64,000 bases of DNA from Desulfosarcina ovata subsp. ovata (GTDB lineage Bacteria > Desulfobacterota > Desulfobacteria > Desulfobacterales > Desulfosarcinaceae): contig NZ_AP021879.1 of the NCBI RefSeq assembly GCF_009689005.1, positions 1,240,001 through 1,304,000 of the forward strand, given 5' to 3'. Both the position numbers and the translations under genes were made by a program. The stretch's first letter is position 1; each line of letters begins with the position of its first letter. Below are positions 42,449-51,628 of this stretch, in pieces. The notes under the pieces were generated by a model, which was not told the origin of the DNA, made no database searches, and saw only the letters and a program-made list of their open reading frames with translations.

Positions 42449-43807
42449 ATGCCTCATTATCCCCATTGCTACCGCGAACTGTTTTCGGTCAGTCTGCCCC
42501 TGGTTTTCTCCATGGCCGCAACCACCGTCATGGAATTCACCGACCGCATCTTTCTGGCCAACTACACCATCGATGCCATTGCCGCCGCCTTGCCCGCGGG
42601 GGTGGCCACTTTTCTCATCCTGACGTTTTTTACTGGGGTGACCGGCTACCTGAACGTTTTTGTGGCCCAGTACACCGGGGCCGGCGCGTCCTCCCGCATC
42701 GGCCCCTGCATCTGGCAGGGAATCTATTTTTCGGCGCTGGCGGCCGTGGTGCTGACAGGTATGTCGCTGCTGGCCGAACCGATTTTCCGATTGGGGGGGC
42801 ACCCGCCGGAAGTCCAACAGTTGGAGAGCGTCTATTTCCGGATCCTGTGTCTGGGTGGGGGGATCAACGTGGCCGGTACCGCACTGGCCTGTTTTTTCTC
42901 CGGCAGGGGCCAAACGCGTCCGGTGATGGTAGTCAATGTCATCGGCATGCTATTCAATATTCCCCTGGACTATGCTCTGATCAACGGAGTTTGGATATTC
43001 CCCCAGATGGGCATTCGCGGTGCCGGGATCGCCACCGTATGCGCCTGGAGCCTGATCGCCGTCCTGTTCGCCGGGCTGATTTTCACCCGCGACAACGACC
43101 GGCTTTACGGGGTGCTGTCCCGATGGCGAATCGATCCGGCACTGGCCCTGCGGATCGTACGCAAAGGCGTGCCGGCATCCCTGCAGTTCACCATCGACGT
43201 ATTTGCCTTCACCTTCTTTATTTTCGCCATGGGCCGGCTGGGAAAAGCCGAACTGGCCATCAGCAATATCGCCTTCTCCCTGGAGTCCATCGCTTTCATG
43301 CCCGCGGTGGGGTTCTCCATGGGGCTTTCCACCCTGGTAGGACAATCGCTGGGACGCAACGATATCCCGGCGGCCCTGCGCTTCACCCGCCAGACCATCA
43401 CCGTCCTCATGGCCTACATCTTCTGCCTGGACCTGATCTTCCTCCTGGCGCCCCACCCGATACTGGAACTCTTTCTGGCCGCCGAACGCGGCACGCCCGC
43501 CTACAGCCGGCTTCTGGCCGACGGGACCATCGTGCTGCGCACCATGGCGGTGTTCATCGCCTTTGACGCCCTCTACTTCACCTTTATCGGCGTCCTGAAG
43601 GGCGCCGGCGACACCCGTTTTATCATGTGGAGCATCGGGGTGGTGACACTCCTGATGATGATCGTGCCGCTGACGGTCATCATCGCCTATCTGCAAGGGG
43701 GCCTTTTGGTCTGCTGGATCACCTTGACCCTGTATGTGATCTCGCTGTGCCTGGTTTCCTTCTGGCGATTCCGTCAAGGGCGCTGGAAAGGCATTCGCGT
43801 TATTTAG
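42449..43807 (+). CDS. MATE family multidrug/solute exporter
   Basis: A 452-residue membrane protein with about 12 helices arranged as two homologous halves. It opens ELFSVSLPLVFSMAATTVMEFTDRIFLA, typical of MATE transporters, and the second half repeats the pattern (KGVPASLQFTIDVFAFTFFIFAMGRLG). MATE proteins exchange H+ or Na+ for cationic compounds; the substrate is unknown. It may be co-transcribed with the exporter operon upstream, but the 232-bp gap argues for its own promoter. Confidence 0.93.
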   Translation: MPHYPHCYRELFSVSLPLVFSMAATTVMEFTDRIFLANYTIDAIAAALPAGVATFLILTFFTGVTGYLNVFVAQYTGAGASSRIGPCIWQGIYFSALAAVVLTGMSLLAEPIFRLGGHPPEVQQLESVYFRILCLGGGINVAGTALACFFSGRGQTRPVMVVNVIGMLFNIPLDYALINGVWIFPQMGIRGAGIATVCAWSLIAVLFAGLIFTRDNDRLYGVLSRWRIDPALALRIVRKGVPASLQFTIDVFAFTFFIFAMGRLGKAELAISNIAFSLESIAFMPAVGFSMGLSTLVGQSLGRNDIPAALRFTRQTITVLMAYIFCLDLIFLLAPHPILELFLAAERGTPAYSRLLADGTIVLRTMAVFIAFDALYFTFIGVLKGAGDTRFIMWSIGVVTLLMMIVPLTVIIAYLQGGLLVCWITLTLYVISLCLVSFWRFRQGRWKGIRVI

Positions 43808-43972
43808 GTTGCCGTTTTTTATTTGACAGAAAAAAACACCTTCAATATGAATATCACGTTGTGTCATTCTTGACATCGTGCACAAATCGACGTTACCCCA
43901 CTGTTGCATAAAAACAGATGCTCTCACTGAAACAATACCTGGAACCCATTTAAAAACAGGAAAAAGAAAACT

Positions 43973-46627
43973 ATGAAACGAATCAGTCTGACTATTAATG
44001 GCGTTCGGCGCCAGCATATCGTTCCCGAAGATCGCGTGCTGCTGGATCTTTTGCGGGAAGACCTGATGCTGACAGGCGCCAAGCAGTCCTGCGACCGCAA
44101 AGGCCAATGCGGCGCTTGTACGGTGATCGTCAACGGCAGAACCGTACGCTCCTGCCTGAAAAAGGTGACCGCCCTGGAAGGCGCCGAAGTGATCACGGTG
44201 GAAGGGCTGGGCACGCCCGCCAACCCTCATCTGATTCAGGAAGCGTTTGTGCTGGCCGGAGCGATCCAATGCGGATTTTGCACCCCGGGCATGATTCTGG
44301 CCACCAAGGTCCTTCTGGACAGCAACCCCAACCCCAGCCGCGAAGCGATCCAACATGGACTGCGACACAACCTGTGCCGCTGTACCGGTTATGCCAAAAT
44401 TTTCGAAGCCGTGGAGCTGGCCGGGCGTTTCCTGCGCGGCGAATGCACCCCGGCAGAGTTGCGCTCAAAGGTTGACGACAACCCCATGGGTGTCTCCCAT
44501 TCCCGCCCCTGGTCAATGATGAAAGCCTGCGGCCTGGCGGAATTCAGCGCGGACATCGACATGCCGGGAGCACTGGAAATTGCCGTTGTGCGCAGTCCCC
44601 ATCACCGGGCCAGGCTGAAGGGACTCGACCTCGCTGAAGCTCAAAAAATGCCCGGGGTGGTCGGCATCATGACCGCCGCTGACATCAAGGGCGCCAACAA
44701 CATGGGATTGGGCGACAACCAACCCGTATTGTGCTCCGACAACCTGCCGGTTCTGGGCGCCGCCGTGGCCATCGTGGCCGCACGCACGAAAAAGGAAGCC
44801 CTGGCGGCGGCCGCCGCGGTCAATCTTGATTGCGAGGTCCTTCCAGCCATGCGGGATGCCCATGCGGCCATGGCAGAAGGGGCTCCGGAAATTCATCCGG
44901 GCACGCCCAACATCTGCCACACCGCCGGTCAGATCAAAGGAGATGCCAAGGCAGCCCTTGAGAAATCGCCGGTCGTGGTTTCCGGGAATTTCTACTCTCC
45001 CCTGATCCACCAGGCCCCCCTGGAACCCGAAGCCACGGTGGCGTATCTGGACGGCAGTGGCGAAGACGCCCAGTTGGTTGTCATCGGCCGCTCCATCTGG
45101 ATCCACCAGCATGCCCAGATGATTCAGGATGCCGTCGGCTGGGACAACGTGCGCTACATCGAGGCGTTTGCCGGCGGGCAGTTCGGCATCAAGTGCGACC
45201 TTACCTCCGAAGCCCTTGCCGCGGCCGCGGCCCTGCATTTCCAGCAGGCGGTGCGCTATATCCCGAGTCTTGAGGAATCCATGTGGCTCACCCCCAAACG
45301 GCACCCCTTCCATATGCAAACACGCATGGGCGCCGATGCGGATGGCAAACTCACCGGCATTGAGATGGAGATGATCGTCGAAAACGGCGCCTACATGTCC
45401 ATCGGCCCGAACATCATCGAAAGGGCCCTGGCAATGCTGAGCAGCGGTTACCACATTCCCACTGTGGAAGTCGACGCCAAACTGGTTTACACCAACGATG
45501 CCTGGGGCGGCGCGGCCCGCGGTGCAGGGCCCCCCCAGGCCAATTTCGCGGTGGAGTCCTGCATGAACCTTCTGGCGGCCAAATTGGGCATGGATCCCTA
45601 TGAATTCCGGCGCATCAACACGCTGCAAAAGGGGCAGACCACCTCCAACGGCCAGGAGGCTGATGAATGGGCCTTCAGCGGCTGCCTCAATCGCCTCGAA
45701 CCCCACTATCAAAAGGCCAAAAAGGCAGCCGCAGCGCACAAATCCGGCACGATCAGGCGGGGTGTGGGCCTTGCCGGTTCCAGCTTTGGGGTCGGCGAAC
45801 CCGGCGATGTCTCGCATGTGGCCGTTGAAATCGATCCCGACGGCGGACTGTCGATCTACGGGTCCGTCGCCGATCCGGGAGAAGGCAACGACGCCATGTT
45901 GACCCAACTTGGCGCGCATCTGATGGATCTGCCCATGGAAAAAATCCGCCTGATTACCCGTGATACGGAAACGACGCCGGATTCGGGCGTTTCCGCCGGA
46001 TCCAGGCAAACCTATATGTCGGGCCAGGCCCTGGTCAAGGCCGTCGATGCCCTCAAAGCGGCCATGGCAGAGACCGGCGCCAACACCCGCGAGGAGCTTG
46101 AAAAAGCCGGCAAGCCCGCCCGCTACATGGGCATCAACACCATGTCCCACACCGGCATGGATCTTAAAACCGGTCAAGGCAAGGTCTGGGATGCATACTG
46201 CCATGGGGTTCAGATGGCCGAGGTGGCCGTCAACACGGAAACCGGTGAGGTAAACGTGGTGAAGATGACCGCCGTGGTCGACCCGGGCAAAATCATCAAT
46301 CCCCTGGCCGTGACCTGTCAGATCGAAGGCGGCATGGACATGGGGGCGGGCATGGCGCTGCGCGAGGAGTATGTTCACGGAGAAACGGTCGATTGGAACT
46401 CCTACAAATTCCCAAGAGCGACCAACGCGTTCGAGATGGAAACGATCCTTTTGGAAACGCCGCGTGACCATGGACCGCTGGGCGCCATCGGCGTCGGCGA
46501 ATTTACCTTGGTCCCCACGCACCCGGCCATCATCAACGCCATTGAGGACGCCATCGGCGTCCGGCTATACAGCATGCCGGCAATGCCGGACAGGGTTCTG
46601 GCAGCACTGAAATCCACCAATGGCTGA
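43973..46627 (+). CDS. mop: Molybdopterin-cytosine-dinucleotide aldehyde oxidoreductase (Mop)
   Basis: An 884-residue enzyme of the xanthine oxidase family, close in length and order to Mop of Desulfovibrio gigas. The plant-type [2Fe-2S] cluster is bound by CDRKGQCGACTVIVNG plus a Cys about 12 later; the second cluster by CGFCTPG and CRCTGY. The Mo domains follow directly without an FAD domain. The base Glu is in AIGVGEFTLVPTHPAI near the end. It oxidises aldehydes to acids, passing electrons to ferredoxin or flavodoxin. AGGAAAAAG precedes ATG 43973; a TTGACA lies at 43870. A DsrC/TusE-like gene follows by 5 bp. Confidence 0.95.
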   Translation: MKRISLTINGVRRQHIVPEDRVLLDLLREDLMLTGAKQSCDRKGQCGACTVIVNGRTVRSCLKKVTALEGAEVITVEGLGTPANPHLIQEAFVLAGAIQCGFCTPGMILATKVLLDSNPNPSREAIQHGLRHNLCRCTGYAKIFEAVELAGRFLRGECTPAELRSKVDDNPMGVSHSRPWSMMKACGLAEFSADIDMPGALEIAVVRSPHHRARLKGLDLAEAQKMPGVVGIMTAADIKGANNMGLGDNQPVLCSDNLPVLGAAVAIVAARTKKEALAAAAAVNLDCEVLPAMRDAHAAMAEGAPEIHPGTPNICHTAGQIKGDAKAALEKSPVVVSGNFYSPLIHQAPLEPEATVAYLDGSGEDAQLVVIGRSIWIHQHAQMIQDAVGWDNVRYIEAFAGGQFGIKCDLTSEALAAAAALHFQQAVRYIPSLEESMWLTPKRHPFHMQTRMGADADGKLTGIEMEMIVENGAYMSIGPNIIERALAMLSSGYHIPTVEVDAKLVYTNDAWGGAARGAGPPQANFAVESCMNLLAAKLGMDPYEFRRINTLQKGQTTSNGQEADEWAFSGCLNRLEPHYQKAKKAAAAHKSGTIRRGVGLAGSSFGVGEPGDVSHVAVEIDPDGGLSIYGSVADPGEGNDAMLTQLGAHLMDLPMEKIRLITRDTETTPDSGVSAGSRQTYMSGQALVKAVDALKAAMAETGANTREELEKAGKPARYMGINTMSHTGMDLKTGQGKVWDAYCHGVQMAEVAVNTETGEVNVVKMTAVVDPGKIINPLAVTCQIEGGMDMGAGMALREEYVHGETVDWNSYKFPRATNAFEMETILLETPRDHGPLGAIGVGEFTLVPTHPAIINAIEDAIGVRLYSMPAMPDRVLAALKSTNG

Positions 46628-46632
46628 TTTTA

Positions 46633-46986
46633 ATGGTTCTCTCGATAAACAGCAGCGGTCCCAAGCGAATCGTCAAGCGCATTGACGGCCGGGACATCGT
46701 TTTCGACAGGGACGGCTACCTGCTCGACCCCCTTCTGTGGTCTGAAGCGGTGGCCCTGTTCCTGGCGCGCGAGGCGGGCCTCGAAACCTTGAGTGAAGCG
46801 CATTGGTGGGTGCTGCGATTTGTACGGAACTACTATCTGGAAGAAGGCAAGGAACCCATCAACCACAGAATCAAACTGGGCACCGGCATGAGCATTCAAG
46901 AGATCCAAGCGCTCTTTCCGGACGGCATGGCCCGCGGGGTAAAGCGCCTGGCGGGCCTGCCCAAACCAAAAGGATGTGGCGGATAG
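46633..46986 (+). CDS. DsrC/TusE-family protein with a single C-terminal cysteine
   Basis: A 117-residue protein of the DsrC superfamily (HWWVLRFVRNYYLEEG and LAGLPKPKGC). The C-terminal Cys two residues from the end is kept. The second Cys eleven residues earlier, found in true DsrC, is Lys here, so it cannot make the intramolecular trisulfide and is more like TusE or related single-Cys forms. It starts 5 bp after mop with no evident ribosome binding site, so it is probably coupled to mop translation. Its role may be sulfur transfer to the Mo cofactor sulfido ligand or its own regulation (inference). Confidence 0.85.
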   Translation: MVLSINSSGPKRIVKRIDGRDIVFDRDGYLLDPLLWSEAVALFLAREAGLETLSEAHWWVLRFVRNYYLEEGKEPINHRIKLGTGMSIQEIQALFPDGMARGVKRLAGLPKPKGCGG

Positions 46987-47077
46987 GTAGAAAATGCGCA
47001 GCCGAGGCTGAGAATATAGCCTTTGTCACCGGCCACAAATCCAGTCGGGGGGGGGGAATTGGCGTCAATACTGCGGA

Positions 47078-48022
47078 TTACAGCTCTTCCGGCGTAAAGG
47101 CAATCACGTCATCGATGGACGCCGTGTTGCAGAAAAGCATGACCAGCCGGTCAACCCCCAGCGCGTTTCCGGCGGCAGGCGGCATGGCGGCCAGGGCGTT
47201 TAAAAATGGCTCGGCAACGGGATAAACAGGTTTTCCGGCGGCTTCACGGGCGCGGTTTTCGTTTTCAAAGCGGGTGCGTTGCTCATCCGGATCGGTGAGT
47301 TCACTAAAGGCGTTGCACAGCTCCATGCCGGCCATGTAAAGTTCGAAACGTTCGGCCACCATGGGGTTTCCTGGCTTGAGCCGGGCCAGGGCGCCGCAGG
47401 CCGCCGGATAATCGTAAAGAAACAGCGGCCGCTTCCGGCCGAGGCGGGGTTCGATCTCAAGGCCCATCAGTTCGTCAAAGCAGCCTTGCGCAAGGGCCGC
47501 TGCGGCGCTCATTCCGGTAAACCGCCGGAAGGCGTCGTCGACGGTCAGGCGATCCCAGGGCAAAGTGAGGTCAACCGTGCATCCCTGGTAGTCAAGCCGC
47601 CGGCCGCGAGCCAGCCGCTCGGCCACAAAGGCGATCAACTGTTCACACTGGACCATCATGTCACGATAGTCCCCACCCGCCGCATACCACTCCAGAAGCG
47701 TCATTTCCGGCACATGGCGCCCGCCGCGCTCCCCCCGGCGGAAGCAGCGACAAATCTGAAATATCTTTCCGTACCCGGCGGCCAGGAGCCGTTTCATGCA
47801 CAGCTCGGGCGATGGATGCAGGTACCAGTCGCCGGCGGCCTGGGCATCGATATGGGCTTCCGGCGCCGGTGCCGGAATCCGCACCGGCGTCTCCACTTCC
47901 AGAAACCCCTGGTCATGGAAAAAACGGCGCACGGCGGCAATGATTCGCGCCCGCTGATCGAGGTTCTCCCGGATGACGATCTGACGTGAAAAAAAAGAGG
48001 GCTGATCGTCCATGAAGCTCAC
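47078..48022 (-). CDS. epmA: EF-P-lysine lysyltransferase-like protein (EpmA/GenX/PoxA)
   Basis: A 314-residue class II aminoacyl-tRNA-synthetase-like protein lacking the anticodon-binding domain of LysRS, the hallmark of EpmA (E. coli 325 residues). Motif 2 is FQICRCFRRGERGGRHVPEM and motif 3 GNALGVDRLVMLF. The family attaches beta-lysine to elongation factor P. Start GTG 48022 overlaps the upstream stop (GTGA) and has GAAGGAGAAGG before it; ATG 48013 is the alternative. EF-P itself and EpmB are not in the window. Confidence 0.85.
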   Translation of the reverse strand: MSFMDDQPSFFSRQIVIRENLDQRARIIAAVRRFFHDQGFLEVETPVRIPAPAPEAHIDAQAAGDWYLHPSPELCMKRLLAAGYGKIFQICRCFRRGERGGRHVPEMTLLEWYAAGGDYRDMMVQCEQLIAFVAERLARGRRLDYQGCTVDLTLPWDRLTVDDAFRRFTGMSAAAALAQGCFDELMGLEIEPRLGRKRPLFLYDYPAACGALARLKPGNPMVAERFELYMAGMELCNAFSELTDPDEQRTRFENENRAREAAGKPVYPVAEPFLNALAAMPPAAGNALGVDRLVMLFCNTASIDDVIAFTPEEL

Positions 48023-49341
48023 GCCGGTTTGACCTTCTCCTTCATCACGTCGGCGGCCCGATCCTGCAAATAAACTTTGTCGTAAGCGTCGGCGTCGGCC
48101 TCTTCATACCAGGCGAGTCCCTGGTCGTGGCAATCCTGGCAGGCGTTGCGGGGTATGTGAATCGCAAGGATGTGCTTGCGCTCCTGAGCCTCGGAGTCAA
48201 TCCTCAGGGCGCCGCCACACGCCTCGCAGACCCGCAGCGTTTCATGCTGGCGCTCGTAGATATTGTCCGTATCGTAGAAAATCTTACGGTCACGCTCTAT
48301 GAAACGGTTGTCACCCCGGGCCATCTCACCCAGCTGGCGGCGCTTGTACCAGTTTTCCAGCACCTTTTTGCAGACTTTCTCCACCCAGCGGTTCACTTCC
48401 GGGCTCTGACGGATCCGTTCGGGGTTGTAATCGGGCTCTTTCAGGTGGCTGTAGTCCATGCCGGCCATGGCCAGAATAATGCCGGCGTTGACATACGGCA
48501 AGGCACCCTCAATGGCATACCCGCCTTCCAATACGGCAATGTCGGGTTTGAGCAGCGTAGTGAGTTCGGCATACCCTTGGGCCGAGAAATTCATATTGGT
48601 AATGGGATCCGAATAGTGGTTGTCCTGGCCGGCGGAATTGACGATGATCTCTGGCTTGAAATCTTCCAGGATCGGCAGCACCGCTTCCCGGATGACATGC
48701 AGGATCCCGTCCTCGGAAGTGTTGGGTGGCAATGGGATATTGATCGTCGAACCCACGGCGTTGGGGCCGCCCATCTCGCTCAGAAAGCCCGAGCCGGGGT
48801 AAAGGGTACGGCCATCCTGATGGATGGAGATAAACAGGGTGTCGGGATCGTGCCAGTAAATATCCTGGGTGCCGTCCCCATGGTGGCAGTCGGTATCGAC
48901 AATGGCCACCCGGTTGACGCCATACGCCTTGCGGATATATTCGATCATGATGGCTTCAATGTTGACATTGCAAAAGCCCCTGGCCCCGTGCACCACCCGG
49001 TTGGCGTGGTGGCCCGGCGGCCGTACCAGGGCAAATCCGCAATCCACCTGCTTGTCCATAACCGCCATGGCGATGGTCTTGGCGCCGCCGGCACTGATGA
49101 AGTGGGACTCGGTCATGACGGCCCACAAGTCCGGTACACAGAAGTGGACCCGCTGGACATCCTTTTTGGTCACCAGATCGGGTTTGTACTCAATGATCCC
49201 CTCAATATCGAGGATGCCTTCCTCAAACACCTGGTCCTGGGTGTACAGGAGGCGTTCTTCGCGCTCCGGGTGGGTGGGGCTGATGGCCCAGTCGAAAGCG
49301 GGAAAAAAGACCAGACCGGTTTTATTTCTGGCACGCAGCAT
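48019..49341 (-). CDS. Histone-deacetylase-family hydrolase with C-terminal zinc-finger extension
   Basis: A 440-residue protein. The arginase/deacetylase fold spans about 1-320 with RPPGHHANR, the metal ligands in VDTDCHHGDGTQD and a late SAGQDNHYSDP; LEGGYAIEGA closes the domain. A C-terminal extension has CEACGG and CQDCHDQG, a four-Cys zinc site unusual for bacterial members. Family members deacetylate lysines, polyamines or acetoin-related substrates. Its stop overlaps the epmA start by 4 bp, so the two are translationally coupled, and a function on a lysine modification is a tempting inference. Confidence 0.85.
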   Translation of the reverse strand: MLRARNKTGLVFFPAFDWAISPTHPEREERLLYTQDQVFEEGILDIEGIIEYKPDLVTKKDVQRVHFCVPDLWAVMTESHFISAGGAKTIAMAVMDKQVDCGFALVRPPGHHANRVVHGARGFCNVNIEAIMIEYIRKAYGVNRVAIVDTDCHHGDGTQDIYWHDPDTLFISIHQDGRTLYPGSGFLSEMGGPNAVGSTINIPLPPNTSEDGILHVIREAVLPILEDFKPEIIVNSAGQDNHYSDPITNMNFSAQGYAELTTLLKPDIAVLEGGYAIEGALPYVNAGIILAMAGMDYSHLKEPDYNPERIRQSPEVNRWVEKVCKKVLENWYKRRQLGEMARGDNRFIERDRKIFYDTDNIYERQHETLRVCEACGGALRIDSEAQERKHILAIHIPRNACQDCHDQGLAWYEEADADAYDKVYLQDRAADVMKEKVKPA

Positions 49342-49435
49342 GGCAGACTCCGATGCTTGACATGAATTGACTTGAAAACGATTGGCCTTAAAACAGGCAC
49401 GCGGCTTCCGGCAACGTGCAATACCGCATCAACAT

Positions 49436-51130
49436 CTACACGAAATGGTCGCCCATTATCTTCTCGGCGATGGGATCGTATCCGTGGATCAGTCCGGGCT
49501 TGACCTGGGCCATGACCCGGATGTTTTTGCCGGAAGTAAAAAAACCCCGGACCATATTGAACTCCATCGCCTCGACCACCTCCAGTTCGAGATGGTCGGC
49601 ATTGGCACCCCGGGCAATGGCTTTCTTGCGCAACAGGTCGAGGGCCATTGCCGTGGCATCCGCCTTGCTGTAACTTGAAGGGATGGTCTTGGTAAAACTT
49701 TCTTCCGGCGCCGTGGCGATCTCTCTCTCGGTATCGGCAAACAGGGTCACATCACAGGTGGTCCGTGCCAATCCGGCACCGATGGCATTGGCCACTTTCC
49801 AGCGCGGTACGACTTCCACCGGACAGTCCCCCAGACGCTCGAGGCCCTTGGCAAACCAGGGCGCCGGTCCTCCCAGCACCATGATGTGACGGGGCTGCAG
49901 GCGGCTACCCTCCCACAGTTCGTGAACCGTGTAAACCGGTTTGGCATTGATGCGCTCCACCATGGCGCCGGCTTCATCCAGAATGGTCTGGCAGGCTTTG
50001 TCATAAATCTGCTGCGCCGCCGTCTCGACATCAATGCCCAATTCGTCGGCCAGCGCCTGAATCCCTTCGCGGGATTTTTCCAGGTCGCCCCCCTCGCCAA
50101 CGCCGAGAATGAACATGGCATCCGTGGGCGTGGGCACCGGGCCGCCATAGGCCATGGCCACGCCCAGCCGGTCGGGACCGATGTGGATCTGACCGTCCAC
50201 CACGCGAACGACACTGTCACCGCCGACACCGATGGAAATCGTGTCCAGTGAACGGATCAGGGTTTTGTGTTCACCGATCTTGATGCCCATGGGGTCCAGC
50301 AGGGGAACGCCGTTGACCAATACCGCCATGTCCGTGGTGGTCCCGCCGATGTCCATTGCCAGGCAGGTGTCACTTTGCGGGGCGAAGGCCACGGTGCCCA
50401 TGACGCTGGCCGCCGGACCGGAAAGCACCGTCTGGGCCGGATGATCGATGGAGGCATCGAAACGCATGTTGCCGCCATCGGGTTTCAGAATGCGGATCGG
50501 CAAATTTAGTCCCTTCTGAGCCAGGGAATTGACCACCGCCTCGAAAAATTCCTTATGAATCGGATAAACCGACGCATTCAGGAACGTGGTGGCGATCCGC
50601 CGCGGAAAGTTGAGTGCACCGGCAATACGGTGCCCCAGAAATACCTTTTCAAACCGTTCACCGAGCGCCTCCTGGATGGCCAGTTCGTGGACCGGGTTGC
50701 GCACGGAAAACTTGGAGACCACCCCCACATAGCGGATTCCTTTCTGTTCCAGGGTGTCGGCCACCTTGAGAACCTCGTCGGCGTCGACAGCGGCGATTTC
50801 CCGCCCCCGGTGATCGATTCCGCCACTGACCACATGGTAGTGGGGACCGGTTCGGAACAATTCCGGATCCATGCCCGGTCCGGCGGAAATGATCATTCCC
50901 ACATCGGGCATACGTTGCTGGACAATGCGATTGGTGGCCAGGGTGGTGGAAAGCACCACCCGCTTGATACACTGGGGATCAATGCCGTCGGTAATCTTTT
51001 CCAGGCCGCTGAGAACGGTGGTGAACAGGTCTGCAGGGTTGGTCGACACCTTGTTCTGGCGCACCAGCCCTTCTTGCCCCAGAAGAACCACATCCGTATG
51101 GGTACCGCCTACATCCAAGCCGATGATCAT
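49436..51130 (-). CDS. Hydantoinase/oxoprolinase family protein (HyuA-like, ASKHA fold)
   Basis: A 564-residue protein opening IGLDVGGTHTDVVLLG, with a second phosphate loop AMDIGGTTTDMAVLVNG and VVLSTTLATNRIVQQ. These mark the ATP-binding ASKHA fold of hydantoinase A/oxoprolinase. At 564 residues it is shorter than full-length HyuA, and no HyuB partner is adjacent. The substrate is unknown. It is followed 94 bp later by the HDAC-family gene on the same strand. Confidence 0.85.
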   Translation of the reverse strand: MIIGLDVGGTHTDVVLLGQEGLVRQNKVSTNPADLFTTVLSGLEKITDGIDPQCIKRVVLSTTLATNRIVQQRMPDVGMIISAGPGMDPELFRTGPHYHVVSGGIDHRGREIAAVDADEVLKVADTLEQKGIRYVGVVSKFSVRNPVHELAIQEALGERFEKVFLGHRIAGALNFPRRIATTFLNASVYPIHKEFFEAVVNSLAQKGLNLPIRILKPDGGNMRFDASIDHPAQTVLSGPAASVMGTVAFAPQSDTCLAMDIGGTTTDMAVLVNGVPLLDPMGIKIGEHKTLIRSLDTISIGVGGDSVVRVVDGQIHIGPDRLGVAMAYGGPVPTPTDAMFILGVGEGGDLEKSREGIQALADELGIDVETAAQQIYDKACQTILDEAGAMVERINAKPVYTVHELWEGSRLQPRHIMVLGGPAPWFAKGLERLGDCPVEVVPRWKVANAIGAGLARTTCDVTLFADTEREIATAPEESFTKTIPSSYSKADATAMALDLLRKKAIARGANADHLELEVVEAMEFNMVRGFFTSGKNIRVMAQVKPGLIHGYDPIAEKIMGDHFV

Positions 51131-51228
51131 GGTGCCATCCTGATAGTGGTGTTATTGTCGTGAAGAGGAAGATTCACGGTACCCAAAAACAGGGCCCATG
51201 TCAACAATACACCCGGCTCGCGCCGGGG

Positions 51229-51493
51229 TGACCGCATGTAACTCAGGTTTATCGAAATCGGGATCGAAATCGGAATCGACGATGTATATTGGAATCACTG
51301 GTTGACAAAAGGGCAATAGACGGTTCCCGGTTTTCCAGTTTCCCATGTCGATAGACACCCAGTCTGCATGTCTCCGTCCCATTTCTTTTTCGATTTCGAT
51401 AGCGATCCCGATTTCGATTTGGATCATAGTAACGATCCGTACGCGATCACCCTTTAGGGCACGTCACATACCAAGGTTACATGCGATTGCCCT
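51229..51493. repeat. Repeat C copy 2 (shorter hexamer tracts)
   Basis: The right terminus GTTACATGCGATTGCCCT and the middle region (ATGTATATTGGAATCACTGG, then TCTGCATGTCTCCGTCCCAT) match copy 1. The left tract has four hexamers and the right tract five, against eight and eight in copy 1. The left terminus has lost its outer bases (TGACCGCATGTAAC). It occupies the hyuA-hisS divergent gap. Confidence 0.8.
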
Positions 51494-51513
51494 CGCAAAT
51501 CAACAAAATAGGG

Positions 51514-51541
51514 TTGACTATCCGTGAAAAACTGGGATAAA
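51514..51541 (+). promoter_or_regulatory. Putative hisS promoter
   Basis: TTGACT at 51514-51519 and GATAAA at 51536-51541, spacer 16 bp, about 90 bp before the hisS start. Confidence 0.55.
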
Positions 51542-51578
51542 CGTCCAAGTTTATGCAAAAAAGTACGCAGGTTGAACA

Positions 51579-51599
51579 CCTCCGGCCGGTCGCCGGAGG
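51579..51599 (+). other. GC-rich leader hairpin before hisS
   Basis: CCTCCGGC and GCCGGAGG pair perfectly around CGGTC in the leader, 30 bp before the ATG. No T tract follows and no T-box features were seen; its role is unknown. Confidence 0.45.
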
Positions 51600-51628
51600 G
51601 ATGTCAGCCCCCGAGAGGAAATTGACGG

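Noticed and set aside
42950..44368. Antisense open frame across the MATE-mop junction
   Set aside because: It spans two genes and their promoter gap and has no protein-like pattern.
44513..46522. Long open frame antisense to mop (669 codons)
   Set aside because: It mirrors the codon structure of mop in a high-GC gene and has no recognisable domain or start site.
51541..51628. T-box or other riboswitch in the hisS leader
   Set aside because: Only a short GC-rich hairpin is visible; T-box and specifier features are missing and the lineage rarely uses them.
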